Below are positions 25,695 to 33,900 of a stretch of 64,000 nucleotides of DNA, in pieces (within the stretch, counting starts at the first letter, position 1; the number at the start of each line of letters is the position of its first letter). The DNA is from Stenotrophomonas maltophilia. Its GTDB lineage: Bacteria; Pseudomonadota; Gammaproteobacteria; Xanthomonadales; Xanthomonadaceae. The stretch lies in the NCBI RefSeq assembly GCF_023518235.1, contig NZ_CP090423.1, forward strand, positions 806,001 through 870,000. The letters are read 5' to 3'. The notes under the pieces were generated by a model. The model had not been told where the DNA came from, searched no databases, and saw only the letters and a program-made list of their open reading frames with translations. A program made the translations under genes and the position numbers.

Positions 25695-25952
25695 GGCGTG
25701 CTCCTGTTGGCGGGGGGCAGCCACCACGGCGCCCACCGCCGGATGATCGGCGCCGATCTGTAAGGGGTACGCGAAGAATCGTGCGCTGCCGGCGCTGGCA
25801 TTGGGACCCCGTTCACCCGCGCCTGCGCACAGCTATAGGAGATCCACCTGTCGAAATTGTCAGGCAGGCGACAGCAGGGTGCCCGAGCCGGCCGGAGAGG
25901 ATGGCAACAGGCCCGCGCAGCCCCCGCGCCGGCACCGGCATGGACCCCCACA

Positions 25953-27125
25953 ATGCGAATTCCGCTGCTGTCCGCACGATTGCGTCGTCGTCACTTGGCT
26001 CTGGGGGCGCTGCTGCTGGTCGTGCTCTCGCTGCTGATGCTGTTCCATGGTGTGTCGCGCGGAGATGCGCAACCGGCCAGCGCGCCACCGCCGGTGCCGG
26101 TGGTCACCGGCCGGGTCGAACAACAGGACATCGCCCATTGGCGAAATGGCCTGGGCACCGTGCAGTCGCTGCAGAGCACGGTGTTGCGGCCGCAGGTGGA
26201 TGGCGTGCTGACCGAGGTGCTGTTCGAGGAAGGTCAGAAGGTACGCAAGGGGCAGCTGCTGGCACGCATCGATGATCGGGCGATCCGCGCCGATCTGGGT
26301 GGGGCGCAGGCCGCGGTAGCCCGTGATCGGGCCACGCTGGATGCCGCGCGCTCCGATCTGGCGCGCCTGCAGCACCTGTCCAGCGACCAGCTGGTGTCGC
26401 GGCAGATGCTGGAGCAGCAGGCCGCCACCGTGCAGCAGCTGCAGGCCACCGGGCGTGGCAACCAGGCGGCGGTGGATGCCGCCCAAGTGCAGCTGTCGTA
26501 TACCCGCATCCTGGCGCCGATGGACGGCCGCATCGGCCTGCGTCAGGTCGACCCGGGCAACCTGGTGCGCGCCAGCGATACCCAGGGCCTGGTGACCGTA
26601 CAGCAGACCGATCCAATCTCGGTGGTCTTCGCGCTGCCGCAGGACACGCTACCGCAGCTGCGCCAGGCCCTTGCGGCCGGGGTGGTGCCGGTGCAGGCGC
26701 TGGACCGCGATGGCGGCCAGCTGCTGGCCGAAGGCAGTTTGCAGGTGATCGACAACCAGGTGGAGGAAACCTCCGGCACCGTGCGCCTGCGCGCACGCTT
26801 TGCCAATGCCGATGATCGCCTGTGGCCAGGCCAGCTGGTCAGCGTGCGCGTGCGTACCGGGCAGAGCGCGGCCACGCTGGTGGTGGACGCCGCCGCGATC
26901 CAGCGCGGCATCGAGGGCAGTTTTGTGTATCGGGTGGTGGCCGATGGCAGCGTCGAAGTGCTGCCGGTCAGCGTCGGTGAATCCGAGAACGGCAAAGTGG
27001 CGGTGCAGGGCGAGCTGCGGGTGGGCGATGTGATCGTCCGTGATGGCCAGTCGCGGTTGCGCCCGGGCGTGGTGGTTGCCGAGGCCGCGTCTGCGCCGGC
27101 AGCCAAGCGCGGGGCCGCGCCATGA
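25953..27125 (+). CDS. RND efflux periplasmic adaptor (membrane fusion protein)
   Basis: A 390-residue HlyD/MdtA-type adaptor. An N-terminal membrane anchor (LALGALLLVVLSLLML) is followed by the lipoyl/barrel-sandwich half-motifs (VDGVLTEVLFEEGQKVRKGQLL and ILAPMDGRIGLRQVDPGNLV), a helical hairpin between them, and a beta-barrel domain. The start at 25953 gives the expected short N-terminus. Its last four bases overlap the pump start (ATGA). No outer-membrane factor gene is adjacent, so a TolC-like protein encoded elsewhere must complete the pump. Confidence 0.94.
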   Translation: MRIPLLSARLRRRHLALGALLLVVLSLLMLFHGVSRGDAQPASAPPPVPVVTGRVEQQDIAHWRNGLGTVQSLQSTVLRPQVDGVLTEVLFEEGQKVRKGQLLARIDDRAIRADLGGAQAAVARDRATLDAARSDLARLQHLSSDQLVSRQMLEQQAATVQQLQATGRGNQAAVDAAQVQLSYTRILAPMDGRIGLRQVDPGNLVRASDTQGLVTVQQTDPISVVFALPQDTLPQLRQALAAGVVPVQALDRDGGQLLAEGSLQVIDNQVEETSGTVRLRARFANADDRLWPGQLVSVRVRTGQSAATLVVDAAAIQRGIEGSFVYRVVADGSVEVLPVSVGESENGKVAVQGELRVGDVIVRDGQSRLRPGVVVAEAASAPAAKRGAAP

Positions 27126-30100
27126 GCGCGCGGGTTTCGCTGTCCAGCTGGTTCGTCAGGCATCCGGTGGCCACCACGCTGCTGACGCTGGCGGTGATCC
27201 TGCTCGGCGTGGCCGCGTTGCCGCAGTTGCCGGTGGCGCCGCTGCCAGAAGCGGAATTTCCCACCATCCGGGTCAATGCCAACCTGCCCGGAGCCAGCGC
27301 CGAAACGATGGCCTCGGCGGTCGCCACGCCGTTGGAGACGCAGCTGACCGGCGTGCCCGGCATCATCGAGATGACCTCCACCAGTGCGCTGGGCAGCACC
27401 TCGATCACCCTGCAGTTCGATCTGGAAAAGGACATCGACACTGCCGCGCAGGAAGTGCAGGCGGCGATCAATGCTGCCGCCGGGCGCCTGCCCAGCGATC
27501 TGCCGAACCTGCCGACCTGGCGCAAGGTCAACCCGGCCGACAGTCCGATCCTGGTGCTCAGCGTGGTCTCGGCGCAGATGTCGATGACCGAACTGAGCGA
27601 TCTGGCTGAAAGCCGGCTGGCGCGCTCGATCAGCCAGATCAGTGGCGTGTCCGAGGTCAACATCGTCGGCCAGCAGCGCCCGGCCATCCGCATCCAGGCC
27701 CAGCCCGAGCGGCTGGCGGCGATGGGCATGACCCTGTCGGATCTGCGCGGCGTGGCCCAGAACGCCAGCCTCAACCAGGCCAAGGGTGCGCTGATGGGCG
27801 GCCAGCGCACGTCCACCTTCGAGGCCAACGACCAGTTGTTCGACGCGCAGGACTATCGGCAGCTGGTGGTGGCCTACCGTGACGGCTCGCCGGTAACGCT
27901 CGGCGATGTGGCGCAGGTGGTCGACGGTGCCGAGAACGCGTATGTGCAGGCGTGGCCGAACGGGCAGCCGGGCGTGGGCCTGATCATCAGCCGCCAGCCA
28001 GGGGCCAACATCGTGCGCACCACCGATGCGGTGCTGGCCGCGTTGCCGGCGCTGCGTGCCAATCTGCCGGCCAGTGTCGACGTGGAGGTGCTCAATGACC
28101 GCACACGCACCATCCGTGCCTCGCTGCATGAAGTGGAAGTGACCCTGGTGCTGACCATCGTGCTGGTGGTGCTGGTGATGGGGCTGTTCCTGCGCCAGCT
28201 GTCGGCCACGCTGATCGTCGGTGCGGTGCTGGTGGTCGCGTTGGTGGCCACGTTCGCGGCGATGTACGTGGCCGGTTTCAGCCTGAACAACCTCACCCTG
28301 GTCGCGCTGGTGGTCGCGGTCGGCTTCGTGGTGGACGATGCGATCGTGGTGGTGGAGAACATACACCGCCATCGCGAGGCCGGATTGGGACCGATGGAAG
28401 CGGCGCTGAAGGGCGCCGGCGAGATCGGCTTCACCGTGGTCTCGATCAGCCTGTCACTGATCGCCGCGTTCATCCCGTTGCTGTTCATGGGCGGCGTGGT
28501 CGGCCGCCTGTTCGCCGAGTTCGCGCTGACCATCACGGTGGCGATCCTGATTTCGATCGTGGCCTCGCTGACGCTGGCGCCGATGATGGCTGCGCACCTG
28601 ATGAAACGCATGCCCGCCCATCGTGACGGCCAGGACACGCTGGCCGGTCGCCTGTTGGCCGGCTACGACCGCAGCCTGCAATGGGCGCTGGGCCATCAAC
28701 GTACGGTGCTGCTCGGCTTCGGCGCCACAGTGGCGGTGGCGGTGGCCTCCTACGTGATGATCCCCAAGGGCTTCTTCCCGTTGCAGGACACCGCCTTCGT
28801 GATCGCCACCACCGAGGCGGCGCAGGACATCGGCTACGAGCAGATGGCTGCCAAGCACCGGCAGCTGGCCGCCATCGCTGCCGAGGACCCGGCGTTGCAG
28901 GCCTACAATCATGCGGTGGGCGCCACCGGCGGCAGCCAGACCCTGTCCAACGGCCGCTTCTGGTTCGTGCTGAAGGATCGCGGCGACCGCGATGTGGACG
29001 TGCATGCGTTCATCGACCGACTGCGCGCGAAGATGGCCAGCGTGCCGGGCATCACCGTGTACATGCGCGCCGCGCAGGACATCAATCTGGGCGCAGGGCC
29101 GGCGCGCACGCAGTACCAGTACGCGTTGCGCGGACAGGACAGTCGCGAACTGTCGCGCTGGGCCGAACAGCTGACCGAACGCCTGCGTGGCCTGCCGCAG
29201 CTGCGCGATGTATCCAACGACCAGCAGGTCGGCGCCAGTGTCACCCGCTTGCAGATCGATCGCACCGCTGCGGCGCGGTTCGGATTGACCGCCAACGACA
29301 TCGACCAGGTGCTCTACGATGCGTTCGGCCAGCGCCAGATCAACGAGTTCCAGACCGAGACCAACCAGTACCGGGTGATCCTGGAGATCGCGCCGGGCAT
29401 GCTCGGCGAGGTCGACGCGCTGTCCTACTTCCACCTGCGCTCGCCATTGACCGGGCAGATGGTGCCGCTGTCGGCGGTGGCCCAGGTACAGCCGCCGGGC
29501 AACGGGCCGCTGTCGATCAGCCACAACGGCATGCTGCCAGCGGTGAATCTGTCGTTCAATCTGGCCCCGGGTGTATCGCTGGGCGAGGCGGTGCAGCTGG
29601 TTGAACAGGCCCAGGTCCAGCTGGGCATGCCGGCCAGCATCAGCGGCCGCTTCCAGGGCACCGCGCAGGCGTTCCAGGAATCGCTGGCCAGCCAGCCATT
29701 GCTGATCCTGGCCGCGCTGCTGGCGGTCTACATCATCCTCGGCGTGCTGTACGAGAGCTTCGTGCACCCGCTCACGATCCTGTCCACGCTGCCTTCGGCC
29801 GGCATCGGCGCGGTGCTGATGCTGTGGCTGTGGGGGCTGGAGTTTTCGATCATGGCGTTGATCGGCATCGTGCTGTTGATCGGCATCGTCAAGAAGAACG
29901 GCATCCTGATGGTCGACTTCGCGCTGGACGCGCAACGCAACCGCGGATTGTCGCCGTTGCAGGCGATCCACGAGGCCTGCCTGACCCGTTTCCGCCCGAT
30001 CATGATGACCACGCTGGCCGCGCTGCTGGGCGCCATTCCGTTGATGATCGGGTTTGGCACCGGTTCGGAGCTGCGCCAGCCTCTGGGCGTGGCAGTGGTC

Positions 30101-30235
30101 GGCGGCCTGCTGATCAGCCAGCTGCTGACCCTGTACAGTACCCCGGTGATCTACCTGGCCCTGGACCGGCTGTTCCTGCAACGTCGTCGCGAGCGCAGGG
30201 CAGAGGAAGGTGCCGCGCTGACGGAGCCCGGATGA
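27122..30235 (+). CDS. RND efflux pump, MdtB/MdtC-like inner-membrane transporter
   Basis: A 1037-residue HAE-1 family proton-driven exporter. It opens with SLSSWFVRHPVATTLLTLAV and has 12 membrane helices; conserved Asp residues of the proton relay are in GFVVDDAIVVVEN, and the second-half signature is GIGAVLMLWLWG followed by IGIVKKNGILMVD. The closest well-known relatives are MdtB/MdtC and MuxB/MuxC, but only one such pump is present here rather than a pair. Stenotrophomonas has many sme pumps; I cannot assign a sme letter. Four-base overlaps join it to the adaptor and the response regulator. Confidence 0.95.
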   Translation: MSARVSLSSWFVRHPVATTLLTLAVILLGVAALPQLPVAPLPEAEFPTIRVNANLPGASAETMASAVATPLETQLTGVPGIIEMTSTSALGSTSITLQFDLEKDIDTAAQEVQAAINAAAGRLPSDLPNLPTWRKVNPADSPILVLSVVSAQMSMTELSDLAESRLARSISQISGVSEVNIVGQQRPAIRIQAQPERLAAMGMTLSDLRGVAQNASLNQAKGALMGGQRTSTFEANDQLFDAQDYRQLVVAYRDGSPVTLGDVAQVVDGAENAYVQAWPNGQPGVGLIISRQPGANIVRTTDAVLAALPALRANLPASVDVEVLNDRTRTIRASLHEVEVTLVLTIVLVVLVMGLFLRQLSATLIVGAVLVVALVATFAAMYVAGFSLNNLTLVALVVAVGFVVDDAIVVVENIHRHREAGLGPMEAALKGAGEIGFTVVSISLSLIAAFIPLLFMGGVVGRLFAEFALTITVAILISIVASLTLAPMMAAHLMKRMPAHRDGQDTLAGRLLAGYDRSLQWALGHQRTVLLGFGATVAVAVASYVMIPKGFFPLQDTAFVIATTEAAQDIGYEQMAAKHRQLAAIAAEDPALQAYNHAVGATGGSQTLSNGRFWFVLKDRGDRDVDVHAFIDRLRAKMASVPGITVYMRAAQDINLGAGPARTQYQYALRGQDSRELSRWAEQLTERLRGLPQLRDVSNDQQVGASVTRLQIDRTAAARFGLTANDIDQVLYDAFGQRQINEFQTETNQYRVILEIAPGMLGEVDALSYFHLRSPLTGQMVPLSAVAQVQPPGNGPLSISHNGMLPAVNLSFNLAPGVSLGEAVQLVEQAQVQLGMPASISGRFQGTAQAFQESLASQPLLILAALLAVYIILGVLYESFVHPLTILSTLPSAGIGAVLMLWLWGLEFSIMALIGIVLLIGIVKKNGILMVDFALDAQRNRGLSPLQAIHEACLTRFRPIMMTTLAALLGAIPLMIGFGTGSELRQPLGVAVVGGLLISQLLTLYSTPVIYLALDRLFLQRRRERRAEEGAALTEPG

Positions 30236-30921
30236 AACTGCTGATTGTCGAGGATGAGAGCAAGACCGCCCATTACCTGCGCACCGGCCTGGGTGAGCAG
30301 GGCTGGGCGGTGGACCTGGCTGCCGACGGCGTGACCGGCCTGCACCTGGCCCGCGAATTCGACTACGACGTGATCGTGCTGGACGTGATGCTGCCGGGCA
30401 TGGATGGCTTCAACGTGCTGCGCGAGCTGCGCCGCAGCAAGCAGACCCCGGTGATCATGCTGACCGCGCGTGATCGCGTGGATGACCGCGTGCACGGGCT
30501 GGGGCAGGGCGCCGATGACTATCTGGTCAAGCCGTTCTCGTTCATCGAGCTGCTGGCACGGCTGCAGGCACTGGTGCGACGTGGCCGGCAGCAGGAGCCG
30601 ACCGAACTGCAGGTGGGTGACCTGCAGGTGAACCTGCTGGCACGCCGCGCCTATCGTGACGGCGCACGCCTGGACCTGACCGGCAAGGAGTTCGCGCTGC
30701 TGGCCCTGCTGGCGCAGCGGCGAGGACAGATCCTGTCCAAGACGGTGATTGCCGCGCAGGTCTGGGACATCAACTTCGACAGCAATACCAACGTGGTGGA
30801 AGTGGCGATCAAGCGCTTGCGCGGCAAGCTCGATGGCCCATACCCCAGCAAGCTGCTGCACACCGTGCGCGGCATGGGCTATGTGCTGGAGGTGCGCGAA
30901 GACGAGGACGGGCCGCGATGA
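30232..30921 (+). CDS. OmpR-type response regulator of the heavy-metal (CusR/CopR) group
   Basis: A 229-residue regulator: receiver domain with phospho-acceptor D51 (VIVLDVMLPGMDGF) and a C-terminal winged helix (LDLTGKEFALLALLAQRRGQILSK). The layout and spacing match CusR/CopR/IrlR. It starts inside the stop codon of the pump gene (ATGA) and overlaps the kinase gene in the same way, so the pump and its regulators are one transcript and probably autoregulated. Confidence 0.94.
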   Translation: MKLLIVEDESKTAHYLRTGLGEQGWAVDLAADGVTGLHLAREFDYDVIVLDVMLPGMDGFNVLRELRRSKQTPVIMLTARDRVDDRVHGLGQGADDYLVKPFSFIELLARLQALVRRGRQQEPTELQVGDLQVNLLARRAYRDGARLDLTGKEFALLALLAQRRGQILSKTVIAAQVWDINFDSNTNVVEVAIKRLRGKLDGPYPSKLLHTVRGMGYVLEVREDEDGPR

Positions 30922-32276
30922 GGTGGTCGATCGCGCAGCGCCTGTCGGCGATGTTCGCTGTGGCCGCGCTGCTGGTGTTCACCCTGCTCGGCATCGGTGT
31001 GTATGGCGTGCTCGAACGGCAGGTCGTGCGTTATCAGCATGCCGAGCTGCAGACCAAGCTGCACGCGGTGAGCGGCAGCGTGGCGATGTGCGATACCCGT
31101 GAGCGCTGGACCAAGGTGCGCGAGAAGGTCGGCAACCTGATTTCTGGTGACCGCGACACATTGGTGTGGGCCTGGAGCGATGACCCGACCTTCCGTATCG
31201 GCAGTGCGCAGCCGCAGGTACAACCGCCCGGCAGTCATGACGATGGCATGGGGACCCTGCAGCGTGAGGGTGCGCACCCGCTGCGCACGCTCTACGAGCA
31301 CGTGCCCGGCAAAGGCGTACGGCCGCCGGTGGACCTGTGGATCGGCATCGACTCCGAGCCCTATACGCATGCACTGCAGCGGTTTGCTGTAGCACTGTGG
31401 GTGGCCGGTGTGCTGGGCGTGCTGCTGGTGGCCGGCCTGGGCTACTGGATCGCGCGGTTGGGATTGGCGCCATTGCGGGCGCTGTCCGACGAAGCGCGCT
31501 CACTCAGTCCCCAGCGGCTGTCGCAGCGGCTGGACACTGCGGGGCTGCCGGCCGAGCTGGGTCACCTGACCGGCGCCTTCAATGGCGCGCTGGATCGACT
31601 GGAAGCCGCATATACGCGGCTGGATGCCTTCAATGCGGACGTGGCGCATGAACTGCGCACGCCTCTGGCCAACCTGATGGGCCAGACCCAGGTCGCGCTG
31701 TCGCGGCCGCGCGATAACGCCGACCTGCAGGAAGTGATGCAGTCGAATCTGGAAGAGCTGGAGCGCCTGCGCGCCATCGTCAACGACATGCTTTTCTTGT
31801 CGCGTGCCGGGCAGGGTGACATCGCCATGGACACCCGCACCGTGTCCCTGGCCGAGGAGGTGGCCACGGCCGGGGAGTTCCTCGAGTTGCTGTTCGAGGA
31901 GGCGGGGCTGACCCTGCGCATTGAAGGTGACGCCAGCGCACGCATCGATCCGTCGCTGCTGAGGCGTGCATTGACCAACCTGCTGCACAACGCCGTGCAG
32001 CACGCGCGGCCTGGCAGCGTGGTGCGGGTGCAGCTGCAGGCCGAAGGCAGCGGTGCCCGCATTGCGGTGCTGAACGAGGGCGACGGCATCGCCCGCGAAC
32101 ACCTGCCGTTGCTGTTCGAGCGCTTCTACCGGGTGGATGAAGCCCGCGAGTACCGAGGCGAGCGTCACCACGGGCTGGGCCTGTCCATCGTCAAGGCCAT
32201 CGCCATGCTGCACGGCGGTGAAGTATTCGTGGCCAGCCAGGACGGGCTGGCCACGGTGGGGTTCAGTGTCGGCTGA
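30918..32276 (+). CDS. Heavy-metal-type sensor histidine kinase
   Basis: A 452-residue kinase: membrane helix ~12-32, periplasmic sensor ~33-155, second helix ~157-178, HAMP, H-box with H244 (DVAHELRTPLANL), then N and G boxes (LTNLLHNAVQHA, HHGLGLSIVKAIAMLHGG). This is the CusS/CopS architecture. The periplasmic domain lacks obvious Met/His clusters, so the signal may not be copper. It is last in the adaptor-pump-regulator-kinase operon. Confidence 0.93.
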   Translation: MRWSIAQRLSAMFAVAALLVFTLLGIGVYGVLERQVVRYQHAELQTKLHAVSGSVAMCDTRERWTKVREKVGNLISGDRDTLVWAWSDDPTFRIGSAQPQVQPPGSHDDGMGTLQREGAHPLRTLYEHVPGKGVRPPVDLWIGIDSEPYTHALQRFAVALWVAGVLGVLLVAGLGYWIARLGLAPLRALSDEARSLSPQRLSQRLDTAGLPAELGHLTGAFNGALDRLEAAYTRLDAFNADVAHELRTPLANLMGQTQVALSRPRDNADLQEVMQSNLEELERLRAIVNDMLFLSRAGQGDIAMDTRTVSLAEEVATAGEFLELLFEEAGLTLRIEGDASARIDPSLLRRALTNLLHNAVQHARPGSVVRVQLQAEGSGARIAVLNEGDGIAREHLPLLFERFYRVDEAREYRGERHHGLGLSIVKAIAMLHGGEVFVASQDGLATVGFSVG

Positions 32277-32290
32277 AGGAATCCCGCTGG

Positions 32291-32318
32291 GTAGAGTCGA
32301 CCAGTGCTCGACCCTGCC
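32291..32318. repeat. Single SMAG-type palindrome
   Basis: GTAGAGTCGACC-agt-GCTCGAC followed by CCTGCC, just after the efflux operon. It has one imperfect unit without the usual mirror partner. It lies between convergent transcripts. Confidence 0.68.
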
Positions 32319-32400
32319 AGGAGCGGGGCGCCAGCCATGTCCCCGGCCGATTCTTCACGAGTTCTCCGAAGATCCGCGGCTGTTCGCCCTCGATGCCCCG

Positions 32401-33348
32401 TCAGAATCTGTCCGCAAACGCATCGGTGGCGCGCACCAGTGCATCGGTCGTGGCCGCTTCATTGGCGCTGTGGCCCGAGGTCACCATCAGCAGCTGCGCT
32501 TCCGGCCAGGCCTTGGCCAGATCCCAGGCGCTGCGCGGCGGGCAGATGATGTCGTAGCGCCCCTGCACGATCACGCCCGGCAGGTGGCGGATGCGGTCGA
32601 TACCGTGCAGCAGCTGGTCCGGCTCCAGGAAAATGCCATTGCGGAAGTAGTGCGCTTCGATCCGTGCCTTGGCCAGCGTATCCAGCGGGTCATCGCTGGA
32701 TTCGGCGTCCACCTGGTGTTGCAGCGTGGCGGCGTTGTCTTCCCAGCCCAGCCAGGCCTGGGCCGCGGCGATGCGGGTCGCCTCATCCGGGCTGTCCAGC
32801 CGCGCCCAGTAGGCCTCGATCATGTTGCCGCGCTCGGCCACGGGAATATGGGCCTCGTAGCGGTCCCAGCGCTCCGGGAAGATCCAGCGCGCACCGCCAT
32901 CGACTTCGGCGAACCAGCGATTCTCGATCTCGCGGCCGAGGAACACGCCGCGCACGATCAGGCCGGTGGCCCGCTCGGGATGCGCCTGCGCATAGGCCAG
33001 CGCCAGCGTTGAGCCCCACGAGCCGCCGTAGACCAGCCAGCGCTCGATGCCCAGGTGCTCGCGCACCTTCTCGATATCGGCCACCAGATCCTGCGTGGTG
33101 TTGTCGCGCAGTTCGCCGAACGGGGTGGAACGTGCGCTGCCGCGCTGGTCGATCAGCACGATGCGGTAGCGCGCCGGGTCGAAGAAGCGTCGATGAGTGG
33201 GCGAGATGCCAGCGCCGGGCCCACCGTGCAGGTACACCACCGCGATGCCATCGGGCGTGCCGCATTCTTCCACGTGCAGGGTGTGCAGATCGCTGACCGG
33301 CAGCGTGAACTCGCGGTAGGGCTCGATGGCGGGATACAGGGTGCGCAT
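32401..33348 (-). CDS. pip: Proline iminopeptidase
   Basis: A 315-residue alpha/beta-hydrolase of the peptidase S33 family that removes N-terminal proline from peptides in the cytoplasm. The oxyanion-hole segment is YLHGGPGAG, the nucleophile is Ser110 in GGSWGS, and the acid and base lie in VQGRYDIICP and TSGHSA. Family signature DQRGSARSTPFG is present. The start at 33348 gives the usual N-terminus (LYPAIEPYREF). It is divergent from the lanthipeptide precursor, with a 257-base gap holding that gene's promoter. Confidence 0.96.
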   Translation of the reverse strand: MRTLYPAIEPYREFTLPVSDLHTLHVEECGTPDGIAVVYLHGGPGAGISPTHRRFFDPARYRIVLIDQRGSARSTPFGELRDNTTQDLVADIEKVREHLGIERWLVYGGSWGSTLALAYAQAHPERATGLIVRGVFLGREIENRWFAEVDGGARWIFPERWDRYEAHIPVAERGNMIEAYWARLDSPDEATRIAAAQAWLGWEDNAATLQHQVDAESSDDPLDTLAKARIEAHYFRNGIFLEPDQLLHGIDRIRHLPGVIVQGRYDIICPPRSAWDLAKAWPEAQLLMVTSGHSANEAATTDALVRATDAFADRF

Positions 33349-33496
33349 GGCAGGCGTCTCACGAACGGGGCCGCCAGCATAGCGCCCCCAGCGTGCCAGC
33401 ACAGGGCATGCCACGTTGCAGATGCTGTAAATGCACTGGTCGGTGCGCGTAGACACGGTGCGATGCATGCGCAACTGAAAATTGCTGCAAGCGCGT

Positions 33497-33525
33497 TTGA
33501 CAGCATTTGGAGTCGCGCTTATAAG
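33497..33525 (+). promoter_or_regulatory. Strong sigma-70 promoter for the lanthipeptide precursor
   Basis: TTGACA at 33497-33502 and TATAAG at 33520-33525 are separated by 17 bases, a near-consensus pair. It lies 80 bases upstream of the precursor start in a locally AT-richer stretch. Expected transcription starts near 33532, giving a leader of about 75 bases. Confidence 0.72.
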
Positions 33526-33605
33526 TTTCAGGCGGCGTTGACAAGGATCAATCACGACGCCGCATTCAGCAGTGTTCATCTCCCAACAAAATAAGGAAGT
33601 GAAGA

Positions 33606-33731
33606 ATGAACAACGTACTTGCTCTGCAGTCGCTGGAAATCGAGTCGCTGGAAGCTGAAGCCGAGTGTGTGGTCTGCCTGTCCTGGTACAGCTCGGGCCT
33701 GGGCATCGACGAAGGTTCGGACAAGGCGTAG
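33606..33731 (+). CDS. Putative class III lanthipeptide precursor
   Basis: A 41-codon gene with AAGGAAG eight bases before the start. Residues 5-11 read LALQSLE, matching the LxLQ helix that class III leader peptides (SapB, labyrinthopeptin types) use to bind their synthetase. After an acidic leader (EIESLEAEAE) comes the candidate core CVVCLSWYSSGLGIDEGSDKA-type region, with Cys21, Cys24, Ser26, Ser29, Ser30 and Ser38. The LanKC gene follows 169 bases downstream. Unusually, both Cys precede the core Ser residues, the reverse of the usual Ser-x-x-Ser-...-Cys order. Confidence 0.78.
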   Translation: MNNVLALQSLEIESLEAEAECVVCLSWYSSGLGIDEGSDKA

Positions 33732-33900
33732 TCCATCGGGCTGCCCTGAACCTTCTGCCACCGGCCGGCGTCCGCCGCGCCAGTGGCGAAGTCTTCAATG
33801 GTTGAAGTCGCTGCGCCGTTCACCTGGGTGGACGGTGCAGTCTGTCGGCGCGTGCGATGCGGACACGGTGGATCCCGCCGTGTCGACAAGGAGGTGTGGA

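Noticed and set aside
26543..28372. 609-codon open frame on the minus strand
   Set aside because: Antisense of the RND adaptor and pump.
27122..30235. Naming the RND pump with a specific sme letter
   Set aside because: Sequence by eye places it in the MdtB/C group but cannot tell which known sme system it is.
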